From JAPXSY01 sp034003585 (GTDB lineage: Bacteria; Verrucomicrobiota; Kiritimatiellia; RFP12; UBA1067), in contig JAVEYH010000073.1 in assembly GCA_034003585.1 (NCBI GenBank), forward strand, positions 1-17,225: a stretch of DNA of 17,225 nt, written 5' to 3'. This document shows, in pieces, positions 1 to 6,660 of the stretch. Below the pieces are notes generated by a model. The model searched no databases and was not told the origin of the DNA. It saw nothing but the letters and a program-made list of their open reading frames with translations. Within the stretch, counting starts at the first letter, position 1, and each line of letters begins with the position of its first letter. The translations under genes were made by a program, and so were the position numbers.

Positions 1-37
1 CGGGCAACATTTTCATGGTCTGCGGGGTATCGCTCAT
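1..37 (-). CDS. 5' end of a minus-strand gene of unknown function (partial)
   Basis: Read on the minus strand, an ATG at 37-35 opens a frame that runs off the window edge, giving MSDTPQTMKMLP. An AGAAAGG Shine-Dalgarno-like stretch lies 8 bases upstream of it. The spacing supports a true start, but twelve residues are too few to name a family. It is divergent from the peptidase gene at 345, and the gap between them is a shared upstream region. Confidence 0.4.
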   Translation of the reverse strand, partial: MSDTPQTMKMLP

Positions 38-120
38 CGTCAGAACCTTTCTTTACCGAATTTGAGAATGACATTTTAACGATTTTTGTCGAAGACGCAA
101 GGGGAAAGGGATGTGACGTA

Positions 121-160
121 GGGAGGAAGGGAGGAGTGAGGAGTTAGGAGTTGTAGGAGG
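121..160. repeat. Degenerate heptamer tandem array, copy 1 (GTTAGGA type)
   Basis: The stretch reads as successive sevens: GGGAGGA, GTGAGGA, GTTAGGA, then GTTGTAGGAGG. It is almost pure purine plus T on this strand. A related array in the opposite orientation lies at 6537-6575. The unit is imperfect, so this is a degenerate tandem repeat and not a clean microsatellite. Confidence 0.6.
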
Positions 161-166
161 AAATTT

Positions 167-197
167 CGAGCGTCGCGTGTCGTGCGTCGAGCGTCGA
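167..197. repeat. Degenerate hexamer tandem array (CGTCGAG type)
   Basis: About 31 bases are built from variants of a GCGTCG/CGTCGA unit with an approximate 6-base period. It directly abuts the heptamer array through an AAATTT junction at 161-166. A similar AAATTTCGAG string recurs at 11942-11951, upstream of the lipoprotein signal sequence, as an isolated copy. Confidence 0.55.
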
Positions 198-344
198 CCC
201 CGAACTGTTTTCTCCAAACTCCTTTTTCCTGAATCTTTTTTTGGGTTTCATTGCGGACTCGCCTTCAGTATAGTTCGACTCCTGTTTCCGAATAAGCGAT
301 CCGGTTCCGGTGTCTCTGTCGGGGGCGGTACTGTGAGGATGCGC

Positions 345-1076
345 ATGGATTTCTTGAAAAACATCCCCCCACCCGAGACGTTCCGGGATTTCGGCGAACC
401 GCGGGCGTTCGGCATCTGGATGCGTTGGGCGTGCGGGTTCGCCGCGGCGGTATGCCTGACGGGCCTGGCGGTGTGTGCCGCCCTTGAGGGGTGCGGCAAG
501 CGGAAGGACGGACACGGTGCGGAGACCGCGGATGCCGTGAAACCGGACGAACCGCCGCCGCCGGATCTGCACAACCCGGTGCGGGAGGCCCCCTCCGCCT
601 TCCCGCCGGATTCCAACCTGCCGCGCGGCAAGGAGATTTACGCGTCGGGGCCGATTGAGCTGGAGCGGTTCGATCCCGCCCGCGACCTGGTCCGCTTTGA
701 GGAACCGCGCGTATGGTTCGAGAGCGATCACGACGGGCCGGAGGACGATGAGGACGACCACCTGATCCACCGCGCGGCGGAGGTGCCGCTCCGGCGCCTG
801 GTCAATCTGCTGGAGCGCCGCGGCGGGAAGCTCAAGGTGCAGGAGGCGTACCGGGCGGCGAACCGGAACCGCATCCACCTCGCCTCCTCCCTGCACGGCG
901 AGGGCCGCGCCGTGGACCTGACCTGCGAGGGGCTTTCGCTCAGCGAGCTGGCGAAACTGTCATGGCAGGCGGGATTCGATTTTGTGCTGTACGAGGTACC
1001 CAAACGCTCCGGGGTGCACCTGCACTGCTCGGTCAAACGCACTCCGGACGCGCCCCTGCCGCCGCGGCCGAAATAA
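345..1076 (+). CDS. Membrane-anchored M15-type (D-Ala-D-Ala carboxypeptidase-like) metallopeptidase
   Basis: The protein has 243 residues. The C-terminal part (about 165-231) carries the zinc signature of the M15 / VanY-DacC-type peptidase fold: SLHGEGRAVDL supplies H184 and D191, and GVHLHCSV supplies H227. Such enzymes trim peptidoglycan stem peptides or cross-links in the cell envelope. A hydrophobic segment at about 28-48 anchors it. The ALEGC at 46-50 could instead be a poor lipobox. A proline-rich linker follows, then an acidic patch (ESDHDGPEDDEDD) before the domain. I chose the ATG at 345 because GTGAGG at 333-338 gives 6-base spacing. The frame stays open back to 177, but that part reads like intergenic repeat. 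Convergent with the oxidoreductase; the stops are 13 bases apart. The exact M15 subfamily and substrate cannot be read from sequence alone. Confidence 0.75.
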   Translation: MDFLKNIPPPETFRDFGEPRAFGIWMRWACGFAAAVCLTGLAVCAALEGCGKRKDGHGAETADAVKPDEPPPPDLHNPVREAPSAFPPDSNLPRGKEIYASGPIELERFDPARDLVRFEEPRVWFESDHDGPEDDEDDHLIHRAAEVPLRRLVNLLERRGGKLKVQEAYRAANRNRIHLASSLHGEGRAVDLTCEGLSLSELAKLSWQAGFDFVLYEVPKRSGVHLHCSVKRTPDAPLPPRPK

Positions 1077-1089
1077 CGCGGGGCTACGC

Positions 1090-2493
1090 TCAGACCTTGG
1101 GGTCGAGAGACCAGCCGCCGCGCATCGGGGCGAACCGGAACTTCTCGGCATCGGAGGCACCGGGGCCGACGAACGTTTCGGTCGCGGGATCCCATTGGAT
1201 GCGCCTGAGGCCGAGACGAAGCCCTGTGTTCGCCAAATGCGCGATTGTGATCGAGCGGTGGCCGACCTCGCAGGGGGTGATGGTTTTCTTGCCGCTGTAA
1301 ACGCACTCGATGAAGTTTTTCTCGTGCTGTCCGCTGACGTAGAGGTGGGTCTCCTCCGGACGGATCTTCTCGCGGATCAGCCCGTCGGGCTTCATCTGCA
1401 GCTTGCCGCGGTAAACGAAGATCTCCCGGCCGCCCTCGCCGACGAACCGCACGCCGTTTTCGAAACGGTCCGAGACGAAGGCGCGTACGCCGTCGGCATA
1501 GACGACCTCAAAGCTGTATTGCGCGGCGATGTTCCAGACCTTGTCGGGAGCGGGCATGTCGCTCTGGAGGTTCTCGACCGCGACGGGCCCCGAGCCGTCC
1601 CGGTCGAGCGCCCACTGCATGATGTCGAAATGGTGCGCGCCCCAGTCGGTGATCTGCCCGCCGGAGTAGTCAAAGTTCCAGCGCCAGCTCAGGGGCCGGT
1701 GAATCGCCGGAATGAAGGGGCGCTTGCGTGCGGGGCCGAGCCAGAGGTCGAACCCCGCTTCTCCGAACGATTCGGGGACCTGCGCGAGAGGCGTCTGCGA
1801 AAGGTCTTCCGGCTTCTTGCCCCACGGCGTGTAACCGCCGGGCATGCCGATCTCGATCCGTTGAAGCTTGCCGATGCGGCCGTTGCGGACGAACTCGCAG
1901 GCCATGCGGAAATAGGTGTCCGAGCGCTGCTGGGAGCCGACCTGGAACGTGATGCCAGCCTTTGCGACCTCGCGGACCATCGCCTGGCCCTGCCCGATGG
2001 TAAGGGACATGGGCTTTTGGCAGTAGGTGTGCTTACCCTTGCGCGCGGCCCAGATGGCTTGAACGGCGTGCCAGTGATCCGGCGTGCAGATGACCACCGC
2101 GTCGAGGCCGGGCAGTTCCAACAGTTCGCGGAAATCGGAGAAAGTCATACAGCCGCTGTAGCGGCGGCCCGGCTGTTGGGCGTAGAATTCGTTGACGCGG
2201 CGCTTCCCGGGTTCGCGGCCGCCGAGCCGCTCGGCGCCGTAGCCATACAGCGGGGACTCGCGATTCGGGTCGCAGACGCCCACGACTTGAACGTGGTCGT
2301 TGTTCAGGAAGTTGCCCATGTTGTCCTGCCCCATGGTCCCGTAGCCAATGAAGCCGACGTTGACGCGCTCCGAAGGCAGCGGCCTCTTCGCATAGCGTGC
2401 GCTGACGCATCCTGAACCGATGAGCGTTGGCATGGCGGCAAGGGCTCCCGCGCCGGAAAGAAAGCCGCGCCGGGACAGGTCTGTCTTAATCAT
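1090..2493 (-). CDS. Tat-exported Gfo/Idh/MocA-family oxidoreductase
   Basis: The protein has 467 residues. It opens with a twin-arginine signal (SRRGFLSG at 7-14, then a hydrophobic run and a Cys at 29 that might be lipidated). The Rossmann fold begins at VNVGFIGYGTMG (44-55), followed by CTPDHWHA (136-143) and CQKP (158-161), the family's usual EKP active-site motif with Q for E. The C-terminal substrate domain carries GGQITDWGAHHFDIMQWAL (278-296), typical of the large Tat-signal subgroup of planctomycetes and verrucomicrobia. These NAD(P)-dependent enzymes usually act on sugars, inositols or sugar acids in the envelope; the substrate is unknown here. The start at 2493 is supported by AAGGGAA about 7 bases upstream and by the Tat signal. 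The frame extends upstream to 2823 without domain-like sequence. It appears to be a single-gene unit. Confidence 0.88.
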   Translation of the reverse strand: MIKTDLSRRGFLSGAGALAAMPTLIGSGCVSARYAKRPLPSERVNVGFIGYGTMGQDNMGNFLNNDHVQVVGVCDPNRESPLYGYGAERLGGREPGKRRVNEFYAQQPGRRYSGCMTFSDFRELLELPGLDAVVICTPDHWHAVQAIWAARKGKHTYCQKPMSLTIGQGQAMVREVAKAGITFQVGSQQRSDTYFRMACEFVRNGRIGKLQRIEIGMPGGYTPWGKKPEDLSQTPLAQVPESFGEAGFDLWLGPARKRPFIPAIHRPLSWRWNFDYSGGQITDWGAHHFDIMQWALDRDGSGPVAVENLQSDMPAPDKVWNIAAQYSFEVVYADGVRAFVSDRFENGVRFVGEGGREIFVYRGKLQMKPDGLIREKIRPEETHLYVSGQHEKNFIECVYSGKKTITPCEVGHRSITIAHLANTGLRLGLRRIQWDPATETFVGPGASDAEKFRFAPMRGGWSLDPKV

Positions 2494-2834
2494 GTCATTT
2501 CCCTTAAATACATTTTGAATCCATACCTTATACCATCTGGATCGGGATGTAAAGGGACGCGCAGACGCGGATCCCCGCAGCGCAAAATAAAAAGCACGCT
2601 TCCGGAAGAAAGACGGCTTCTGCTGATAAGGCGTTGGCGGCCCGGGGAGAAGGGCAAACGTTACTTTGAGGAAAACGTCGCATGAAAATCTTCTCCGCTC
2701 TATTGCCTGCGTGCATTTATTATTGCAATTTACGTCTCGCCTGCTTCGGTTCACAAAACGCTCGTTTCTTCTAGAGCTATGAGCTAAAATATTCGCCGAC
2801 TTCCACAAGAAATGGTTGGACATGGGGAGGGAAC
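2494..2834. other. Divergent intergenic region between oxidoreductase and OLD-like gene
   Basis: This stretch of about 340 bases is richer in A and T than its left flank. It contains a weak minus-strand promoter candidate (2527-2553) and the ribosome site of the OLD-like gene (GGGGAGGG at 2824-2831). A TAAAAT at 2785-2790 could be a plus-strand -10 box, but no good -35 sits at the right distance. No RNA gene or credible small coding frame is visible. Confidence 0.5.
2527..2553 (-). promoter_or_regulatory. Possible sigma-70-type promoter of the oxidoreductase gene
   Basis: On the minus strand TTTACA (2553-2548) is followed after 15 bases by TATAAG (2532-2527), placing transcription start about 25-30 bases before the ATG at 2493. 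The spacing is shorter than the usual 16-18, so the call is weak. Confidence 0.3.
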
Positions 2835-4541
2835 ATGCTCACGCATATCAAGCTTGAGAATTTCAAACGTTTCGCGACGGAGACCTTCGATCTGACGGAC
2901 GGGGTCGTTCTTGCGGGGCCGAATAATTCTGGTAAGACAACCCTGCTTCAGGCTGTCGCGGTATGGAATCTTGCGTTGCAGCACTGGCTGGCCGAACACG
3001 CCGAGTCGTCGAAGGCGAAGCAACGTACGGGCGTACCCATCTCCCGGAACAATTTCACCGCAATTCCTCTTCGGGAAATGAACCTTCTTTGGTTCGACCG
3101 TGATACCGCTTTTAGCCGCAACGAGAGGCCGGGGGTGGATGCCGGCCAACCTAAACTGATCGGCATCACATTGTATGGAAGCGACGCGGGCCAAGAGTGG
3201 CATTTGACCGTCACGCTCCGCTATACCAACAAAGAGCAAATTCACATCAAGCTGACCGACGATGACGATAATGTCATTACGGACGTGCCGCTCGCGGCAC
3301 GAGAACTTAAGATCGTGCATGTTCCGCCGTTCTCCGGTATCGGTGCAGAGGAAACCGGGTATCAACGTGGTTTTCAAAACCGGTTGGTGGGGCAGGGCAA
3401 GCCGGGGGATATTCTGCGTAATCTGCTCTTAGAGGTCTATCGGGAAGACCAGAAGGAACGTACTGGGTTGTGGCAGGCCTTAACCGAGGATGTCTATGGG
3501 CTCTTTGGCTATCGAATCAAGGAACCACAATACGCCGAAACAACGGACGCTTTCATCCGTATCGACTATACGCAGGGAACGGCGAAGACCGCGTTCGATA
3601 TCGCCTCTGCGGGGAGCGGTTTTCACCAGGTTCTGACGCTTCTCGGTTTCTTTTATGCCCGTCCGGCTTCGGTCTTGCTTCTTGATGAGCCGGACGCCCA
3701 TTTGCATGTTATCCTCCAGCAACAGGTTTACGACAAACTACGTACGGTTGCGCGGAAGAGAAGATGCCAATTGTTGATTTCAACACATTCCGAGGTCATT
3801 TTGGAAGACACGGGGGCTGAGCAAATTCTCTCCTTTTACGGCCGGCCGCATCGTCTGTCCGTCGAGACGCATCGTGACCAAGTCCGCGAAGCGCTAAAAC
3901 GGCTTTCATCCATGGACATCCTGTGTGCCGAGAACCGCCAAAATATTCTCTACGTTGAAGACGAGACGGATTTTAAGATTCTTTCTGAATTCGCGAAGGT
4001 CATCGGTCATCGGTTTTCCGAATTCGCTGTATCACCCTTCGTGTTCCCGATCCATGGTCGCGACGCCCGCGAAGCGAAAGCGCATTTTTTTGCATTAAAG
4101 GCCATCTTTCCTACCGTGAAAGGCGTCTTGCTTCTAGACGGTGACAATCGAAACCTGCCTGATCGCGAAATCGGTACCGATAACCTGACCATCCTTCGGT
4201 GGAGGCGATACGAGATTGAGAACTACTTGTTATATCCGGAAGTACTTCTTCGTTTCGTCGAGGGAACAAACGATGATCTTTTTGCTCAAGGGCGTCGCGC
4301 CAGCGGTGACGTTTTTTTGCGCGAAAATTTTCCGCCGCCTGCGCTGACGCATCCCCTCAAGGACAGTGACTATCTTGTGGCGACACCCGCTAGCAAATCG
4401 ATCATTCCAGAACTCATGCGGCAAGCGGACACCCGACTCTCCAAAAAGGACTTTTATCAAATCGCCGCTCAAATGCTACCGGCAGAAGTGCACCCCGAAG
4501 TTGTCGAAAAACTCGACGCCATATCTAAGGTTCTTCTGTAA
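2835..4541 (+). CDS. OLD-family-like ABC ATPase with C-terminal TOPRIM nuclease domain
   Basis: The protein has 568 residues. The N-terminal ATPase shows Walker A GPNNSGKT (28-35), an ABC-like signature SAGSGFHQ (258-265), Walker B LLLDEPDAH (281-289) and the switch ISTHS (315-319). The C-terminal half looks like TOPRIM: YVEDETD (373-379) carries the metal-binding glutamate, DGD (435-437) the aspartate pair, followed by YEIENYLL. This order defines the OLD (overcoming lysogenization defect) nucleases, whose relatives include the Gabija GajA subunit. Most act in phage defence or DNA conflict. No UvrD-like GajB partner is present, so Gabija is unlikely. The start has GGGGAGGG 4-10 bases upstream. 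GC is low: two sampled 60-base lines each gave 29 of 60, against 50 of 60 in a comM line, suggesting acquisition by transfer. Length is full for the family and the frame is intact. Confidence 0.82.
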   Translation: MLTHIKLENFKRFATETFDLTDGVVLAGPNNSGKTTLLQAVAVWNLALQHWLAEHAESSKAKQRTGVPISRNNFTAIPLREMNLLWFDRDTAFSRNERPGVDAGQPKLIGITLYGSDAGQEWHLTVTLRYTNKEQIHIKLTDDDDNVITDVPLAARELKIVHVPPFSGIGAEETGYQRGFQNRLVGQGKPGDILRNLLLEVYREDQKERTGLWQALTEDVYGLFGYRIKEPQYAETTDAFIRIDYTQGTAKTAFDIASAGSGFHQVLTLLGFFYARPASVLLLDEPDAHLHVILQQQVYDKLRTVARKRRCQLLISTHSEVILEDTGAEQILSFYGRPHRLSVETHRDQVREALKRLSSMDILCAENRQNILYVEDETDFKILSEFAKVIGHRFSEFAVSPFVFPIHGRDAREAKAHFFALKAIFPTVKGVLLLDGDNRNLPDREIGTDNLTILRWRRYEIENYLLYPEVLLRFVEGTNDDLFAQGRRASGDVFLRENFPPPALTHPLKDSDYLVATPASKSIIPELMRQADTRLSKKDFYQIAAQMLPAEVHPEVVEKLDAISKVLL

Positions 4542-4570
4542 CATGGGTATGCAAATTGTCGGCCGGTCGG

Positions 4571-4650
4571 ACGCAGGCAGGCGAGACGCCTGCACCACGG
4601 GGGACATAAGTTCGGTTGCCGACTGTGGTGCGGCCGTCCCGGCTGCGGCT
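4571..4650. repeat. REP-like palindromic intergenic element
   Basis: Two GC-rich hairpins lie in the gap between the ATPase and RhuM genes. The first is perfect: GCAGGCG-AGA-CGCCTGC (4577-4593). The second is GCGGCCG-TCC-CGGCTGC (4630-4646) with one G.T pair. An outer pair GCACCAC (4592-4598) and GTGGTGC (4625-4631) could close the space between them. A 72-codon frame crosses the element, but its alanine/arginine-rich peptide looks like repeat read-through and not a protein. Similar palindromes are common dispersed repeats in such genomes; whether this one is dispersed cannot be seen in a single window. Confidence 0.6.
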
Positions 4651-4753
4651 GTTTATATCCGAGAGATGCTGAAGGCGACCAAAAATCACGGGGGCGCATT
4701 GGCTGAACAGGTAGGCGTCAAGGATTTGGTCAAACTTCACGGGAGGACCTCAC

Positions 4754-5794
4754 ATGACTAACGAAACCGACGGCAATCAGCCGAAGATCATCATCTACGA
4801 GACCGACGATCAAGTCGCCAAAGTCAGCGTTCGCCTCGAAGGCGAGACGGTATGGCTGACCAACCTCCAGCTCGCGCAGCTCTTCCATTGCACGAAATCC
4901 ACCGTCAGTGAGCACATCAAAAACATCTTTGACGGCGGTGAATTGTCGCCGGAGGCAACTGCTCGGAAATTCCGAACAGTTGCAGCAAATGGCAAGACCT
5001 ATGGCATGTCGTTCTACAACCTCGACATGATCATCTCTCTCGGCTACCGCATCAACTCCAAGGTCGCCACCCAGTTCCGTCAGTGGGCCACCGCCCGGCT
5101 GCGCGAATACATCATCAAGGGGTTCACCATGGACGACGCGCGCCTGAAAGAGCTGGGCGGCGGAGGGTACTGGAAGGAACTCCTTGAACGCATCCGGGAC
5201 ATCCGCGCCAGCGAGAAGGTCTTTTACCGTCAGATCCTTGACATTTATGCCACGAGCGTCGACTACGATCCGAACGCCGACGAGTCCGTCGCGTTCTTCA
5301 AGAAGGTCCAGAACAAGATCCATTACGCGGTCCATGGCCATACCGCCGCCGAGGTGATCTGCAGCCGCGCCGATGCGGAAAAGGAGTTCATGGGGCTGAT
5401 GTCGTTTGCAGGGACGAGGCCGCACCTCGCGGACGCGGTGGTCGCCAAGAACTACTTGGCCGCGCCTGAATTGCGCGCGCTCGGGCAGATCGTGTCCGGG
5501 TATTTGGATTTTGCGGAACGGCAGGCGGAACGGCATGTGCCGATGACGATGCGCGACTGGGTCATGCATCTCGACAAGATCCTGACGGCGTCCGGCGAAC
5601 GGCTGCTGGCCGATGCCGGGAGGGTCAGCCACGAGAAAGCGGAGTCGGAGTATGTCAAGTATCAGGCCCGCACGCTCAGCGATGTGGAGAAGCAATATCT
5701 CGCCAGCCTCAGAAGCGCCGAGGCAGCGGTCAAGAAACAGGGCGCGAAGAAAACAAGCGTGAACAGGTCCAAGGGTCGGAAGAGCCATGAGTAA
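4754..5794 (+). CDS. RhuM-family protein (Virulence_RhuM / DNA-binding N-terminus)
   Basis: The protein has 346 residues, normal for the RhuM family. A winged-helix-like N-terminus contains WLTNLQLAQLFHCTKSTVSE (34-53), a probable DNA-binding helix-turn-helix. The family hallmark FYNLDMIISLGYRINSKVA (87-105) and RQWATARLREYIIKGF (109-124) follow. The C-terminal half is helical and ends in a lysine-rich tail. RhuM was first named in Salmonella pathogenicity island 3. Its biochemical function is unknown, and family members often sit in mobile or defence islands. The start is supported by GGGAGG at 4741-4746 with 7-base spacing. It is in the same direction as the upstream ATPase, 212 bases away across a palindromic element, and overlaps the next gene by 8 bases, which argues for coupled translation with that gene. 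Confidence 0.85.
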   Translation: MTNETDGNQPKIIIYETDDQVAKVSVRLEGETVWLTNLQLAQLFHCTKSTVSEHIKNIFDGGELSPEATARKFRTVAANGKTYGMSFYNLDMIISLGYRINSKVATQFRQWATARLREYIIKGFTMDDARLKELGGGGYWKELLERIRDIRASEKVFYRQILDIYATSVDYDPNADESVAFFKKVQNKIHYAVHGHTAAEVICSRADAEKEFMGLMSFAGTRPHLADAVVAKNYLAAPELRALGQIVSGYLDFAERQAERHVPMTMRDWVMHLDKILTASGERLLADAGRVSHEKAESEYVKYQARTLSDVEKQYLASLRSAEAAVKKQGAKKTSVNRSKGRKSHE

Positions 5795-6356
5795 GGCGCA
5801 AGACAACCGCATTACTGGTACTTCGGCCAGTGTTCTTCGGGCCGGTGAAGCCGGCTATCCCGCCATTCTGCTATCCCGCTTGGGTGCCGCCGCACCATCC
5901 TCTTTGTCCGCCCTCGGCAACCTCGATCTGTTATCCCTGCCCAAGACCGCGCTTTTCTGTTCCGCCCGCTGTCCAGGCAGCGCGATCCTCGCGGCCTACG
6001 ACCAAGCCGCCCGCTGGCGGGATGAGGGGCGCTGCGGGATCAGCGGCTTCCACTCGCCCGTTGAGAAGGAATGCCTCTTGGTGCTTCTGCGCGGCAAGCA
6101 GCCCATCATCATCTGCCCGGCCCGTGCGTTGCCCAAACGCATTCCGCCGGAATGGCGTCAGCCGTTTGCCGAGGGCCGTTTACTGATCCTCTCCGCATTT
6201 CCCGACGCGGAAACCCGCGTCACAGCCGCTCTTGCCGAGCGCCGCAACGAGATCGTCGCCGCCCTCGCCGACGAGGTGTACTTCGCCCACGTCACCCCGG
6301 GCGGCGAGATGGAGAGGCTGTCGAAGCGTGTGGCGGAGTGGAGTCATTCTAAGTAA
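5787..6356 (+). CDS. Short DprA/SLOG-like Rossmann-fold protein
   Basis: The protein has 189 residues. Its segments line up with the Rossmann core of DprA (Smf): a YPxxL start, a first strand ending in FCSARCPGSAIL, then GFHSPVEKECL, then QPIIICPARALPKRIP, GRLLILSAFPD and RRNEIVAALADEVYFAH. True DprA has a GSR motif after the first strand and a C-terminal winged helix. Here GSR is replaced by CSARCPG and the protein is about 100 residues shorter. It therefore belongs with DprA-like / SLOG-superfamily proteins, which are thought to bind nucleotides or nucleic acid and occur in conflict systems. The ATG lies inside the end of RhuM (8-base overlap). The next gene, after about 300 bases, is comM, a common genomic neighbour of real dprA. 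A decayed dprA or a distinct defence-linked family are both possible. Confidence 0.65.
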   Translation: MSKAQDNRITGTSASVLRAGEAGYPAILLSRLGAAAPSSLSALGNLDLLSLPKTALFCSARCPGSAILAAYDQAARWRDEGRCGISGFHSPVEKECLLVLLRGKQPIIICPARALPKRIPPEWRQPFAEGRLLILSAFPDAETRVTAALAERRNEIVAALADEVYFAHVTPGGEMERLSKRVAEWSHSK

Positions 6357-6361
6357 TCGGA

Positions 6362-6430
6362 TATCGGGACCGAAATCGATGAAAGGCGCCGGGATTCGAT
6401 AGCGATCCCGATAGCGATAGCGATTTCGAA
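6362..6430. repeat. Degenerate CGATAG hexamer array with inverted arms
   Basis: From 6397 the sequence reads in sixes: CGATAG, CGATCC, CGATAG, CGATAG, CGATTT, CGAA. Two upstream arms pair with it: TATCGGGA (6362-6369) with TCCCGATA (6406-6413), and CGAAATCG (6371-6378) with CGATTTCG (6421-6428). It follows the DprA-like stop closely, so folding at the 3' end of that transcript is possible. There is no T-run that would make it a classic terminator. Confidence 0.6.
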
Positions 6431-6536
6431 TGTGCCTCTTTGAACAATAGAATTGTTGGGGAACAGGCGTCTTTCTTTAAAGAGAATCCCGAGCATCAGC
6501 ATGTCAGATGGCTCAATCCCTTTGCCTTCAGGGTGT

Positions 6537-6575
6537 TACAACTCCTAATTCCTAAATCCTCACTCCCCCTTCCCG
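6537..6575. repeat. Degenerate heptamer tandem array, copy 2 (inverted)
   Basis: On the minus strand this reads GAGGATT, TAGGAAT, TAGGAGT, TGTAA, a 7-base period with the same TAGGAGTTGTA ending and GGAGTGAGGA core as the array at 121-160. It therefore lies in the opposite orientation to copy 1. Confidence 0.6.
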
Positions 6576-6598
6576 AACACGGCCTGCCCGCGTTCGGG
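6572..6598. other. Hairpin upstream of comM
   Basis: CCCGAAC (6572-6578) pairs perfectly with GTTCGGG (6592-6598) across a 13-base GC-rich loop. It ends just before the -35 box of the comM promoter. It lacks a following T-run, so it could be a weak end for upstream transcription or simply part of the repeat-rich spacer. Confidence 0.4.
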
Positions 6599-6600
6599 GG

Positions 6601-6629
6601 TTGCTTCCGTCAGAAGATGGCATTACACT
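6601..6629 (+). promoter_or_regulatory. Sigma-70-type promoter of the comM cluster
   Basis: TTGCTT (6601-6606) and TACACT (6624-6629) are separated by exactly 17 bases. Transcription would start near 6636, giving a leader of about 25 bases that contains AAAGGAG at 6648-6654, 6 bases before the comM ATG. The fit of promoter, leader and ribosome site makes this the best promoter in the window. Confidence 0.5.
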
Positions 6630-6660
6630 GGCACCTCAATTTCGCGTAAAGGAGTGGCAC

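Larger units (their letters stand above)
38..344. other. Repeat-rich divergent intergenic region
   Basis: This gap of about 307 bases lies between the left-edge gene and the peptidase gene. It holds a purine-rich 7-base array (121-160), a CGTCGAG-type 6-base array (167-197) and a short third stretch at 302-320 that also reads in steps of six (GGTTCC, GGTGTC, TCTGTC). Open frames through it are low complexity and I do not regard them as genes. I see no convincing promoter with good boxes on either strand. Confidence 0.6.
6357..6660. other. Repeat-rich leader region of the comM cluster
   Basis: This gap of about 300 bases holds, in order, a CGATAG hexamer array with inverted arms (6362-6430), a small AACAAT/ATTGTT hairpin (6443-6457), an inverted copy of the heptamer array (6537-6575), a CCCGAAC/GTTCGGG hairpin (6572-6598) and the comM promoter and ribosome site. 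No gene is supported inside it. Confidence 0.6.

Noticed and set aside
982..2415. Long plus-strand open frame opposite the oxidoreductase
   Set aside because: The minus strand encodes a full Tat signal, Rossmann fold and family motifs. The plus product is Ala/Asp/Val-rich shadow sequence.
2835..4541. Gabija defence system
   Set aside because: The ATPase-TOPRIM layout fits GajA-like proteins, but no UvrD-type helicase (GajB) follows; the next genes are RhuM and a DprA-like protein.
4543..4761. A 72-codon frame between the ATPase and RhuM genes
   Set aside because: Most of it lies across the palindromic REP-like element, it has no ribosome site, and its peptide looks like repeat read-through.
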